Positions 45,021 to 53,988 of a stretch of DNA of 64,000 nt are shown in pieces. The notes below the pieces were generated by a model. That model worked only from the letters and a program-made list of their open reading frames with translations, searched no databases and was not told the origin of the DNA. The position numbers and the translations under genes were made by a program. How positions within the stretch are numbered: the stretch's first letter is position 1; each line of letters opens with the position of its first letter. Source of the stretch: Polaromonas sp. (GTDB lineage: Bacteria; Pseudomonadota; Gammaproteobacteria; Burkholderiales; Burkholderiaceae_C); the NCBI RefSeq assembly GCF_016185115.1, contig NZ_JACPOF010000015.1, positions 186,001-250,000 of the forward strand, given 5' to 3'.

Positions 45021-46574
45021 TCAACCTGCTACGGCTGCGGGTTTGGCCGTAGCTTCAGTCGCCTGGAGCTGCGCCCGCAAATCCGTCTTCAGCACTTTGC
45101 CATAACTGTTCTTGGGCAGCGCGCTGACGTAACGGTAATGTTTGGGCCGCTTGAAGCGTGCGATGGCCTGCAGGCAGCAGGCATCAAGCTCGGCGTCGCA
45201 GGGGCCGCTGCCCTCACGCAACACCACAAACGCGACGGGCACCTCGCCCCATTCTGCATCGACCTGACCGACCACGGCCACCTCTGATACGGCGGGGTGG
45301 GTGAGCAGCACTTCTTCAATCTCGCGCGGGTAGACGTTGGAGCCGCCGGTGATGATGAGGTCCTTGGACCTGTCTTTCAGCGTCAGGAAACCGTGAGCAT
45401 CCATGCAGCCGGTGTCACCGGTGTAGAGCCAGCCGGTCTGAAGGGTGTCGGCGGTCGCTTCGGGCTTGTTCCAGTAGCCGGGCATCACGGTGTCGCCGCG
45501 CACCACAATCTCGCCGACCACGCCTTGCTGTACAGCCTGGCCGGCGCTGTCGACCACGCGCACTTCGACCAGCGCCTGAGCAACGCCAACGGACGCAATG
45601 CGCTGCTCCCATTTGGAATGGCCTGCATCCGCAAGCTGTTCGCGCGACAGGGCGGTGATGGTCATGGGGCTTTCACCCTGGCCGTAAATCTGCACGAAGC
45701 GGGGGCCCATCACTTCGAGCGCCTGTTTGATGTCTTCCGCATACATGGGCCCGCCGCCGTAGACGATGGTCTTGAAGCCGCTGACCTCGGCCCTCACCAC
45801 GCTGATGTGGTCCACCAGACGCTTGACCATGGTGGGCGCCGCAAAAAAGCACAGGCTGCCGACGTCACGGGCCAGGTCCACCAGCTCCGCGGGATCAAAC
45901 CCGCCCGAGGCGGGCACCACGTGGCGCGCACCCCTGAGCGTGAAGGCGTAGTTGTAGAGACCGGCGCCGTGCGACATGGGCGCGGCATAGACGATGGCGT
46001 CAGGCGCGGCCACGTCGTCGACATCAGTGAAGTAGCACGCGGTCATGGCCAGCAGGTTGCGGTGTGTCTGCATCACGCCCTTGGGCCGGCCCGTGGTACC
46101 CGAGGTGTAGAACAGCGAGGCCACGTCTTCGGGCTCGCGGTGCTGCATGGACGCCGGTGTGTGTTGCACCGCCGCGGCATAGGCGCCGGACGCAAACGTG
46201 AGCAGCCGCACATCGGCACCCGCCACCGTGGCCGCATCGCCTGCAAGCACCGGGGAAACCAGCAGCACGCGCGCGCCGCAATCGCCGAGCACATAGGCCA
46301 GCTCTTTCACGTGCAGCTTGTAGTTCACCGGCACGGCTATGGCGCCGGCCCACAGGATGGCGTTCAGCGCCTCAAGGTATTCAGGGCAGTTGGCGGAAAA
46401 AATGGCGACGCGGTCCCCCGCCTTGACGCCGCATTGTTCTTTCAGGTACCCCGCCAGCGACGCCGTGCGCTGCGCCAGCGTGCGGTAATCCAGCAGCAGT
46501 TTTGCGCCTGAATACAGGGCAGGCCGGTCCGGAAAAACTTCCGCAGACCTGCGCAGCAGCTGTGCAATGTTCAC
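45021..46574 (-). CDS. AMP-forming acyl-CoA synthetase (class I adenylate-forming)
   Basis: A 517-residue enzyme. The ATP motif LFYTSGTTGRPKGVMQTHRN, the A5-type QIYGQGESPMTI, the A7-A8 stretch YTGDTGCMDAHGF and DRSKDLIITGGSNVYPREIE, and the A10 lysine in LPKNSYGKVLK are complete. It activates a carboxylic acid to its CoA thioester. The substrate chain is not readable, and the family includes long-chain fatty and aryl acids. It overlaps the upstream thiolase gene by 4 bases, so the pair is translationally coupled. Confidence 0.93.
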   Translation of the reverse strand: MNIAQLLRRSAEVFPDRPALYSGAKLLLDYRTLAQRTASLAGYLKEQCGVKAGDRVAIFSANCPEYLEALNAILWAGAIAVPVNYKLHVKELAYVLGDCGARVLLVSPVLAGDAATVAGADVRLLTFASGAYAAAVQHTPASMQHREPEDVASLFYTSGTTGRPKGVMQTHRNLLAMTACYFTDVDDVAAPDAIVYAAPMSHGAGLYNYAFTLRGARHVVPASGGFDPAELVDLARDVGSLCFFAAPTMVKRLVDHISVVRAEVSGFKTIVYGGGPMYAEDIKQALEVMGPRFVQIYGQGESPMTITALSREQLADAGHSKWEQRIASVGVAQALVEVRVVDSAGQAVQQGVVGEIVVRGDTVMPGYWNKPEATADTLQTGWLYTGDTGCMDAHGFLTLKDRSKDLIITGGSNVYPREIEEVLLTHPAVSEVAVVGQVDAEWGEVPVAFVVLREGSGPCDAELDACCLQAIARFKRPKHYRYVSALPKNSYGKVLKTDLRAQLQATEATAKPAAVAG

Positions 46575-47737
46575 TGGCGGCGCTCCAGGATGCTGACGTA
46601 GCTGGCGACAGCAGCGCCGCCCATGTTGAAGACACCTGCCATGGTGGCGCCTGGAACCTGTATGTCGCCTGCCTGGCCAGTGAGCTGCATGGCGGAGATG
46701 GCATGCATGGACACACCGGTCGCACCAATGGGGTGTCCCTTGGCCTTCAGCCCGCCCGAGGCGTTAACCGGCAGCCTGCCGCCCTTCATGACGGTGCCGT
46801 CGTTGATGACGCGCGCACCCTGGCCAACCGGCGCCAGGCCCATGGCTTCGTAGCTGAGAAGTTCTGCAATGGTGAAGCAGTCATGCACTTCGGCAAACGA
46901 CAGGTCGGAGATAGAGCATCCGGCCTGCTGCAGGGCGGCCTTCCAGGCGCGGTGCGGGCCTTCAAAGTCCAGAGCGCGGCGGTTTTTGAGCGGCAGGAAA
47001 TCATTGACCTGCACGCGCGAGCGTATGGATACGGCAAGGGGGAAGTCCTTGGCCACATCATCGCTGGCGATGATCAGCGCAGCTGCGCCGTCAGACACCA
47101 GCGAGCAGTCTGTCTTGCGCAAAGGGCCGGCAATGATGGGGTTTTTGTCAGAGACGGTGTTGCAGAAATCAAAACCAAGGTCGCGCCGCATGTGGGCCCA
47201 CGGATTGAGCGCGCCATTCGCATGGTTCTTGGCGGCGATGCGCGCCAGTGTTTCAGACTGGTTGCCGTAAGTCCTGAAATAGTCATCAGCCACGGCACCG
47301 AAGATGCCGGGGAAGCCGCCAGGCGGCGAGCCGGTTTCGCCCGAATAGCCGCAGTCGCCGAGTATGCGTGTGACATCTGCGCCGCTGACATCGGTCATCT
47401 TTTCTGCACCCACCACCAGCGCTATTTTTGCGCGGCCCGATTCAATCGCATCGCAGGCTGCGTAAATGGCTGCCGAGCCCGACGCGCAGGCATTTTCAAG
47501 GCGGGTGGCGGGTTTCCAGCGCAGGCCTTCATCGGCATGAAAGGCCAGCGACGACGCAAAAATGTCAGGCGCAAAACCGCCGTTCAGGTTGCCCAGCCAG
47601 GTGCCGTCCACATCCTTGCCGGTCACGCCCGCATGGCTCAAGGCCTCGCGTGCGGCGCGGACGATGAGGTCTTCAAGGCGCATGCCGTCGAATTTACCGA
47701 AGGGGAGATGGCCCCAACCCACAATTGAAACGGGCAT
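46571..47737 (-). CDS. Thiolase family protein (SCPx/acetyl-CoA acetyltransferase type)
   Basis: A 388-residue thiolase. The nucleophilic cysteine lies in ENACASGSAAIYAACDAIES, the active-site His is in VNASGGLKAKGHPIGATGVS, and AEVHDCFTIAELLSYEAMG is typical of the SCP2/thiolase-like group rather than of PhaA-type enzymes. These cleave or form beta-ketoacyl-CoA. First gene of the minus-strand cluster, divergent from the PAS-LuxR regulator across 119 bases. Confidence 0.92.
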   Translation of the reverse strand: MPVSIVGWGHLPFGKFDGMRLEDLIVRAAREALSHAGVTGKDVDGTWLGNLNGGFAPDIFASSLAFHADEGLRWKPATRLENACASGSAAIYAACDAIESGRAKIALVVGAEKMTDVSGADVTRILGDCGYSGETGSPPGGFPGIFGAVADDYFRTYGNQSETLARIAAKNHANGALNPWAHMRRDLGFDFCNTVSDKNPIIAGPLRKTDCSLVSDGAAALIIASDDVAKDFPLAVSIRSRVQVNDFLPLKNRRALDFEGPHRAWKAALQQAGCSISDLSFAEVHDCFTIAELLSYEAMGLAPVGQGARVINDGTVMKGGRLPVNASGGLKAKGHPIGATGVSMHAISAMQLTGQAGDIQVPGATMAGVFNMGGAAVASYVSILERRQ

Positions 47738-47810
47738 TGCAAGCTCCTCTGTATAGTCAGAGGCAGGACTTTACGGCGGCCAGCCTGATTCGAACAGGCG
47801 TCAAAATACG

Positions 47811-47826
47811 CTAGGGTTTCCCAGTA
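47811..47826. promoter_or_regulatory. Possible operator between the catabolic cluster and luxR
   Basis: CTAGGGTTTCCCAGTA contains the small symmetric core GGGTTTCCC. It lies 31 bases before the luxR start and 74 before the thiolase start. Assigned only because of symmetry and position. Confidence 0.25.
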
Positions 47827-47856
47827 CTTTCACCCCTCCCACGCATCTTTCAAGAC

Positions 47857-48417
47857 ATGGCTTTACCTGACTACGACGACGACCTGCTGCTGGTGTTCGA
47901 CATTGCCCCGGTGGGCTTGCTCGTCAGCCGGAAAAGGGTCATCCAGTCATACAACCAGGCTTTTTGCGACATCTTTGGCTATGCCCCTGAAGCCCTGCGC
48001 GGCGAATCGTTCGAACGCATCTACCCCTCGCGCCAGGAGTTCGATCACACGGGCGAGCGCGCCTTCGTCGCCATGCAGGCCACGGGCGCCTACGCCGACG
48101 ACCGCATCATGCGCAAGGCCGACGGCCAGCTCTTCTGGTGTCACGTCTCGGGCCGCACCAAAGACCGCCAGAACCCGTTTGACGTGGCGGTCTGGGTATT
48201 TGAAGACATCTCTTCGGCCCGCCCGGTCACCACAGACCTGACCGCACGCGAGCGCGAGATCGCCCAGTTCCTGGTCAACGGTAAAAGCAGCAAACAGATT
48301 GCGATCGAGCTTGGCATAGGTTTTCGCACCATCGAATCCCACCGCGCCAGGCTGATGCGCAAGTTCGGCGTGTCAAGCACCAGCGAGTTGATTGCCAAGC
48401 TGGTGGGACGGCCCTGA
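47857..48417 (+). CDS. PAS-LuxR type transcriptional regulator
   Basis: A 186-residue protein. A PAS sensor domain covers about residues 12-118 (NQAFCDIFGYAPEALRGESF, DGQLFWCHVSGRTKDRQ). A LuxR/GerE helix-turn-helix follows at about 122-186 (LTAREREIAQFLVNGKSSKQ, FRTIESHRARLMRKFGV). There is no receiver domain, so it senses directly, perhaps through a ligand in the PAS pocket. Divergent from the thiolase cluster, which it likely regulates. Confidence 0.92.
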   Translation: MALPDYDDDLLLVFDIAPVGLLVSRKRVIQSYNQAFCDIFGYAPEALRGESFERIYPSRQEFDHTGERAFVAMQATGAYADDRIMRKADGQLFWCHVSGRTKDRQNPFDVAVWVFEDISSARPVTTDLTAREREIAQFLVNGKSSKQIAIELGIGFRTIESHRARLMRKFGVSSTSELIAKLVGRP

Positions 48418-48437
48418 CCAGCATCTGCAAAAGCAAC

Positions 48438-48457
48438 ATGTAAAGTCGACTTTACAT
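48438..48457. repeat. 20-bp perfect palindrome
   Basis: ATGTAAAGTCGACTTTACAT, perfectly self-complementary, 21 bases after the luxR stop. It is not followed by a T-run, so not a typical terminator. It may be a protein-binding site. Confidence 0.6.
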
Positions 48458-48535
48458 TTTGATGGCCTGAACCGATCCGGACGCCAAAAAACGCGGCTCC
48501 AGGCCTGGGAAAGCCCGATTTTGAGGGAGAAAAAC

Positions 48536-48585
48536 GGCTGCAGGCCAATAAATACGCACGTGAGCAGCTACTGAATCAATAGCAA
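48536..48585 (-). repeat. 50-bp dispersed element, copy 2
   Basis: On the minus strand it reads TTGCTATTGATTCAGTAGCT, GCTCACGTGCGTATTTATTG, GCCTGCAGCC. It matches 35801-35850 at 43 of 50 positions. It lies between luxR and tRNA-Arg. Confidence 0.75.
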
Positions 48586-48631
48586 AAGCAGTGCCATTGC
48601 AGGCGTCTTGCCGGCCATCACGCGGAAGAAA

Positions 48632-48706
48632 TGGTGCGGCCAAAGGGAATCGAACCCCTATCTGCCCCTTAGGAGGGGGCCGTTCTATCCATTGAACTAT
48701 GGCCGC
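48632..48706 (-). tRNA. tRNA-Arg (anticodon CCU)
   Basis: On the minus strand, 75 bases including an encoded CCA. The acceptor stem GCGGCCA pairs with TGGCCGC, the D-arm is GTTCAATGGATAGAAC, the anticodon stem GCCCC/GGGGC encloses the loop CTCCTAA (anticodon CCT, reading AGG), and the T-arm loop is TTCGATT. All stems close, with one G-T pair in the T stem. No copy of its 3' end is seen nearby. Confidence 0.95.
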
Positions 48707-48846
48707 AACCCCTGCTTTGCTGCAGGGAAGCCCGGATTGTATTCGCTGGGTCGGAGCTTGCCGCCTGCTCCGTCGTACTGCTGGGTGTAGAGCAAGAAGT
48801 GATGCTTTTCACATGCCCAGTAAAAAAGATCGGGCTGGAGCAAATA

Positions 48847-49902
48847 TCAGCGTGGCTTCGGAAAAACGTAGTGTGTTCTAAATGCTGCGTCTAATGCACT
48901 GCGGGCGGTGGATTGCGATTCAGCCGCCGGAATATTGAATTGCTTCCTGTAATAGGCCTGAAGTGCCTTTTCGGCTATTTTGTATTGAGCCTGAATTTCT
49001 GCGTAGGTCTTACGAGATACCTTATCTCTTTGTGCCCATGCGAATAGGCCCATGTCGACTTCTTCGCGGGAGTTGTATGGAGTTCCCATAGCCCAAGGCC
49101 TCAATGCCGCATTTGCCCAAGCCTGGCTGACATTGATTCTCAAACGCGCTGTGGGCCGTAGCGTTCCTTCGTTTTCACCGTTGCCTATTGATTTATCAAG
49201 AAGTGTTGCAAGTCGCTGAACGGAGCCCGGCAGTAGCAATGCGGCATGACGCACATCCGGACGAAATTGAACTTTGCACACCTCTTGAAGTTGACCGTCA
49301 ATCGGCAAGTAGACAACCCAGTCCGGAGAAAACATATAAGGCTCACCTACATATACGAGCCACAGATTGTTGGTCGTCCTGTTCTGGAAGATCAATGGCG
49401 CTCGCCACGTTCCATCTATCAGGGTTGTTAGCTTGCTGCCTGCTCGGCGGTTCGTTGTTGAAAAATATTCATCGGTGGTCAGCGTTACTGGAACCAGACG
49501 GACAGCGTATTCATCGCCGCGCCATCCATGCGGTATCTCTTCAATAGCAAGGCGGTTGCTGTGACTTGATTTTTTCTGCCAATAAATGCTCCGGGCCGGG
49601 TAGTCGGGACGCGGAACCTTGGTGAATACTTCCAGATTCACATCAAGCGCGTCTCCGCCGGACAAATCCACACCTTGCGGCCCCAATACCAAAGTGCCTT
49701 CCAGGTCATCAGGCAGCGGCTGTGGCTCCCAGAGATTGAAGGCTGTTGATTTGTGTGCAGATTGTGCAAGATGAAGAGCTGTCGTGCACTCTGGCTGATT
49801 CAGAGTGGGATTCAACAATTTTGGCCACTCTTGCGCCACTGCATTGACTGCGGTTAATTCAAATACCAGCAATAGTTCAACTGCAAACTTTTTTAGCTTC
49901 AC
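48847..49902 (-). CDS. Exported protein of unknown function, lower GC than neighbours
   Basis: 351 residues from a GTG at 49902 with GGGAG seven bases upstream. The signal peptide KLKKFAVELLLVFELTAVNA ends before QEWPKLL. The mature part has a beta-rich middle (NLWLVYVGEPYMFSPDWVVY) and a charged helical end (YAEIQAQYKIAEKALQAYYR). I do not recognise a family. The GC content is visibly lower than on either side (a sample of 60 bases at 48961 is 42 percent GC). It sits between tRNA-Arg and tamB, a typical place for acquired DNA, but no integrase or flanking repeat is present. Confidence 0.7.
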   Translation of the reverse strand: MKLKKFAVELLLVFELTAVNAVAQEWPKLLNPTLNQPECTTALHLAQSAHKSTAFNLWEPQPLPDDLEGTLVLGPQGVDLSGGDALDVNLEVFTKVPRPDYPARSIYWQKKSSHSNRLAIEEIPHGWRGDEYAVRLVPVTLTTDEYFSTTNRRAGSKLTTLIDGTWRAPLIFQNRTTNNLWLVYVGEPYMFSPDWVVYLPIDGQLQEVCKVQFRPDVRHAALLLPGSVQRLATLLDKSIGNGENEGTLRPTARLRINVSQAWANAALRPWAMGTPYNSREEVDMGLFAWAQRDKVSRKTYAEIQAQYKIAEKALQAYYRKQFNIPAAESQSTARSALDAAFRTHYVFPKPR

Positions 49903-49986
49903 TTTTGCACTCCCGTATCTGTTTTTAGTATCTTGCAGGTACGTAGGATAGTCCAACTACAGACCGACTAAATATGGCTTTCTCGG

Positions 49987-52900
49987 TCAGTCGTACTGGA
50001 AGGTGTAGATCAGATCCACCGCACTTTGCTGTCCGGCCTGTGCCCGTACGGTAAAACGTTGCGACAGTTCGTAAAACACGAACAGGGTGCCGAGCGCGCC
50101 TGAAATGCTGCGTTCGTAGCCTGCATAAAAATTGCGTGAAAACCGTTTGCCCAGCGTCACGGCGCCTTCCGTGGTGGTGCCGTCGGTGTTGCTGGCTGCG
50201 CCCCTGAAGGACAGTTCGTCCAGCCCGAGAGATGACGCCAGCCCGCCAGACATGCCGCCGTTTTTGCTGCCCAGCAAGGCAAGCGCAGCCTGCTGCAACA
50301 GCGCGGCCTCTGCGCCGCCCGATGCGGAGGCGCGCCCGACCACCAGCCAGGAGAGTTTTTCAGCATCGGGCAGTTCGGGTTGCGCGTACAGGCGCACGCG
50401 GGGCAGCAGGGCGGTGCCTGTGATTTGTACGCCGACGCGCTGCGTGAGGTTGGGCCTGATGGCGAGTATGTCCAGCGCCGGGTTGTTAATGGGGCCGCTG
50501 AACCTCAGCACACCCTGCTCGACGTCAAGCCGCTGGCCGTAGGCGCGGTACTGGCCGCCGAAGGTATTGACGGTGCCGACCAGGCGAGGCTCCGTGATCG
50601 AATCGCCCGTCAGCGCCAGGGTGCCGCGTATGCGGGTGTCCATGCCTTTGCCCTGCACCCGGAAATCTGTGCCCAGGTCAATGTTGACTGCGAGTTTCAG
50701 CTTGCCTGATTCACTGGCAGCAGGCGTGCCTGCATTGGCCTCGGCAGGCGCTTTTTTCCCCATCGCCGCGCCGCCGGTGCTGCGTACGACCACGTCTTCG
50801 CCGAGTTGCGGTGTGTCTTCATCGGGCAGCAGGATGCGCGCCTGATCGACCTTGAGATTGCCTGTGAACTGCGCCTGCCGGCCTTCAAGTTTTGCCTGCA
50901 GGTCGCCCGAAAGCGTGACCTGCCTGTCGGTACGTATGCTGGCACGCAGGCGGTCAAGCCTGGCATCAAGCTGCACCTGGGCCTTGCCGTCCAGCCAGGC
51001 GGCTTCACCCTGCGCCGTCAGCGTGCCGCCGGTGTTGCTGGTGCCTGCACCCTGCAAGGTGAACTCGTTGATGCGCATGCGGGTGCCGTCAAGCCGCGCA
51101 CGCAGCCGGCCGTTACCGAACTCTATGCCGTCCACCACCGACCGCAGCGCAAGGTCATTGGCTGTCAGGTCGCCGGCGAGTTGCGGCAGCGCGCGTGTGC
51201 CGCTGATGGCCACATTGGCGCCCAGCGTGCCGCGCAGCCGCCAGCCCGGCGGCGCCAGCACAGACCAGACGCCTATGCGCGGCAACTGCGCACGCAACTG
51301 GCCGCGCAGGGGTGCATCGTCAGGCCAGGCCCAGCCGCCTGCGCTGTCTTTGGCCAGGCGTGTGGTGAGTTGCCCATCAGCGGTGCCTGCGCGTTCGCTG
51401 TCCCAGCGCAGGGCCAGCGTCAATGCATCGCCACTGCTGTCCAGCGACAGCCTGGCTTCTTTCACACCGGCTGCAACGCGGCTTGAAATGCCCTGCGCGG
51501 TCTCTGCCTGCACGCTGATGTCGCCGCTGCTGCGCGCCAGGCTGGCCTTGACGCGCAGGGTCTCGCCCAGCTGTGCATCCCATGTGCCGTCAAACACCAG
51601 GTTGCCTGCCAGGCCTGCCCCGGCCATCTGCGGGCCTGCTACCAGTTCTATCCACGCGAGGGGCAGGCCGGTGATCCTGCCGGCGGTGCTGAGTTCACCT
51701 CCGCGCCGGCGTATGGGCTGCCACTGCACGATGGCCTGCGACGGGGGCGCTGCAGGCGTTGCCGTACCGGCGCGTGACGGCGCGGCGAGGACTGCCTCAC
51801 CAGCGCCGGCTTCAAAAGTGCCGCCCGAAGCACCCGGTGACCAGCGCACCGCCACATTTCCGCGTGTTGACAGGCGCCACGCACCTTCACTCAAAGCCGG
51901 GTCTTCAAGCGACAGGCTGAATTGCTTCACGACTGACTGCCATGCGGAAGTCGCCCATCCGTCCAGTGCGCCCTGACGTGCAGCCGTGATGCGCCCGCCA
52001 TCTGCAGTCAGTTGCAGTGCATAGCGGCGTGTGCCGCTTTCAACCCTGGCTTGCAATGCGATTTGCGCCTGGCTGAGTTTGCCGTTGATGCTGGCTTCGA
52101 GCGCGCGGATCTTCAATACGTTTGCAGGCGCCGCAGCGCTGGTAACTTGCGTCGCTGTAGCAGGCAACACTGACATTGATGGCGTGGCTTTGGCTGCAGC
52201 CGTTTTTGATGGGCTGCTGCGCCAGTCCAGCGATGGCACCTGCAGCTTTGCCTGCAGTGCAGGGTCTTGCCAGCCGCCTTGCCAGTTGAGTGTGAGTGCT
52301 GCGTTACCCGAGGCATTTGCAGTTTGAATGTCCGATGGCATGCCCGGCAGTTTTTGCAGCCAGCGCAGCGCCTGTGCAGCATCTTTTGCCTGCACCTCCA
52401 GCGTGCCTGCACCGCTTGCCTGCCGCAGCTCGCCCTGCGCCTGCGCCTGCAGGCCGGGAGCTGTGAATGTGAAGCGGCCCTTGCCGGCCTTTGCTGCGGG
52501 TTGTGCTTCAAGCGAGCCTGCAGCTTCAGCATCATCAGTGCGCACGCGAAAGGCTGAAAGCGCCAGCGTGCCACCAGCCTGGCCGGCATCCCAGCGGCCT
52601 GTAGCGGTCGCATCGCGCAGGGGCAGCTGGTTGCTGTTGCGTGGCGATGCAAGTCTGGCATTTCCACCATCTGCTGATTGAAGGCTGGCATCAAAAGCGA
52701 TGGCGCTGCCCTGGCTTTTTACATCGGCGCGGCCATTGACCGGCAACGACGCGAACTGCGTATGCAGGGCTGCGGGGTTGACCTGTTTGAGGGTGGCTTG
52801 CAGCGCCCAGTCCTGGCGTGCTGTTGCGCTGCCTGTGGTCGGCGTTGATGCCTGGGGGCTGGCCAGCCATTCACCCGTGGCATTCAATTCTCCACCGCCC

Positions 52901-53988
52901 AGTCCGGCCTTGAGGGTGCGCACAACGGCCGCGCCATCACGCCATTCACCCTGGGCCTGCAGGTTTTCAAGCGGCAGGCGTTTTTTGTCCCAGGGCCCGG
53001 GCACCTCATTGACGAGCTGTGTTTGAAGAACCCAGGCAGATGTGGTGGTGGTCGCAGGCCGGACACTGGCGCGCCCTGTCAGGCGGGTCTGCGGTGCATC
53101 GGGCCACAGCGCTGCAATGTCCAGCGCGCGGAAGTCGGTATCTGCCTCGGGCAGCGGCTGTGCCGCCCATGGGGTGACGCGAGCGGTTGCAGTTGCATGC
53201 GGTACAGGGCCTGCAACAGTTGCCGTACCAGTCTGCATCTGCAGCACGGCCTTGAGCGCCAGCTCCGCCAGCGGGCCTTTGGCGCTGGCGTTGAATGTCA
53301 GTGGCAGTGTGGTGGTGCGCCCGGGCACCGGCGCCTGCACCGTTCCTTCAAGCAGGGCATCAAGCTCAAGCGGTTGTGCTGATGCAAGCGTGGCCTTGCC
53401 CTGATAGTGGCCGTTTGCAAACTGCGCATTTTTCAGTGCAAGTTCATGGCGCAGACCCGTGTAAAGGTAGTTGCCCGAAATACCCTGCACCTCTACGACA
53501 GGCGGTCCCTCCCATAAAAAACGCCCGACTGCAAAGTCATCCAGCGCAATTTGCAGCGGCAAGCCCAGTGCCGTGGGCGGCAGAGAAGGTGCGGCTGAAG
53601 CAGGCCGCTGGTCATCGACACGAATCGTTGCCGCAGACAGGCTGTTGAGCTTGAGCGTGGCGTGCAGCAATGACCAGGGTTGCCATGAGAAGGCGACATC
53701 ATGGGCTTCCACCGTCATGCCGTCCTGCTGCCACGCCAGGCGCTTGACCGCGCCGCCCTTGCGCAGTGAACCGATGGCACCTTCAGAAGAAAGTGGCTGG
53801 TACTGCGCGACCCAGCGCAAACCGGTAGCCAGTGAACCATCGCTGCCCGCCCACCACCATAGTCCGGCTGTTGCGAGTACCGCCAGCACCACGATGCCGC
53901 CCAGTGCTGCAGCCAGAGCCTTCAGCCAGCGCGGAGCGGAACGAGCCTCGGGTGGCGCGTTGTGCAGTGTGGTGTCTTCGGCCTGCAT
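49987..53988 (-). CDS. tamB: Translocation and assembly module inner membrane protein TamB (AsmA-like)
   Basis: A 1333-residue protein. One N-terminal membrane anchor (ALGGIVVLAVLATAGLWWWA, about residues 30-49) is followed by a very long repetitive beta-rich periplasmic region and the conserved C-terminal DUF490/TamB domain (about 960-1333), ending VRAQAGQQSAVDLIYTFQYD. TamB spans the periplasm and works with TamA in outer-membrane protein insertion and phospholipid transport. Its ATG overlaps the tamA TGA by one base. Confidence 0.95.
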   Translation of the reverse strand: MQAEDTTLHNAPPEARSAPRWLKALAAALGGIVVLAVLATAGLWWWAGSDGSLATGLRWVAQYQPLSSEGAIGSLRKGGAVKRLAWQQDGMTVEAHDVAFSWQPWSLLHATLKLNSLSAATIRVDDQRPASAAPSLPPTALGLPLQIALDDFAVGRFLWEGPPVVEVQGISGNYLYTGLRHELALKNAQFANGHYQGKATLASAQPLELDALLEGTVQAPVPGRTTTLPLTFNASAKGPLAELALKAVLQMQTGTATVAGPVPHATATARVTPWAAQPLPEADTDFRALDIAALWPDAPQTRLTGRASVRPATTTTSAWVLQTQLVNEVPGPWDKKRLPLENLQAQGEWRDGAAVVRTLKAGLGGGELNATGEWLASPQASTPTTGSATARQDWALQATLKQVNPAALHTQFASLPVNGRADVKSQGSAIAFDASLQSADGGNARLASPRNSNQLPLRDATATGRWDAGQAGGTLALSAFRVRTDDAEAAGSLEAQPAAKAGKGRFTFTAPGLQAQAQGELRQASGAGTLEVQAKDAAQALRWLQKLPGMPSDIQTANASGNAALTLNWQGGWQDPALQAKLQVPSLDWRSSPSKTAAAKATPSMSVLPATATQVTSAAAPANVLKIRALEASINGKLSQAQIALQARVESGTRRYALQLTADGGRITAARQGALDGWATSAWQSVVKQFSLSLEDPALSEGAWRLSTRGNVAVRWSPGASGGTFEAGAGEAVLAAPSRAGTATPAAPPSQAIVQWQPIRRRGGELSTAGRITGLPLAWIELVAGPQMAGAGLAGNLVFDGTWDAQLGETLRVKASLARSSGDISVQAETAQGISSRVAAGVKEARLSLDSSGDALTLALRWDSERAGTADGQLTTRLAKDSAGGWAWPDDAPLRGQLRAQLPRIGVWSVLAPPGWRLRGTLGANVAISGTRALPQLAGDLTANDLALRSVVDGIEFGNGRLRARLDGTRMRINEFTLQGAGTSNTGGTLTAQGEAAWLDGKAQVQLDARLDRLRASIRTDRQVTLSGDLQAKLEGRQAQFTGNLKVDQARILLPDEDTPQLGEDVVVRSTGGAAMGKKAPAEANAGTPAASESGKLKLAVNIDLGTDFRVQGKGMDTRIRGTLALTGDSITEPRLVGTVNTFGGQYRAYGQRLDVEQGVLRFSGPINNPALDILAIRPNLTQRVGVQITGTALLPRVRLYAQPELPDAEKLSWLVVGRASASGGAEAALLQQAALALLGSKNGGMSGGLASSLGLDELSFRGAASNTDGTTTEGAVTLGKRFSRNFYAGYERSISGALGTLFVFYELSQRFTVRAQAGQQSAVDLIYTFQYD

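Noticed and set aside
45297..47728. Two plus-strand frames of about 400 codons opposite the acyl-CoA synthetase and thiolase
   Set aside because: His/Gly/Arg-rich translations with no family signal, opposite two intact enzymes.
48632..49986. Genomic island at tRNA-Arg
   Set aside because: Only one unusual gene; no integrase, no direct repeat of the tRNA 3' end, and the tamAB run begins right after it. Kept only as a single-gene acquisition hypothesis.
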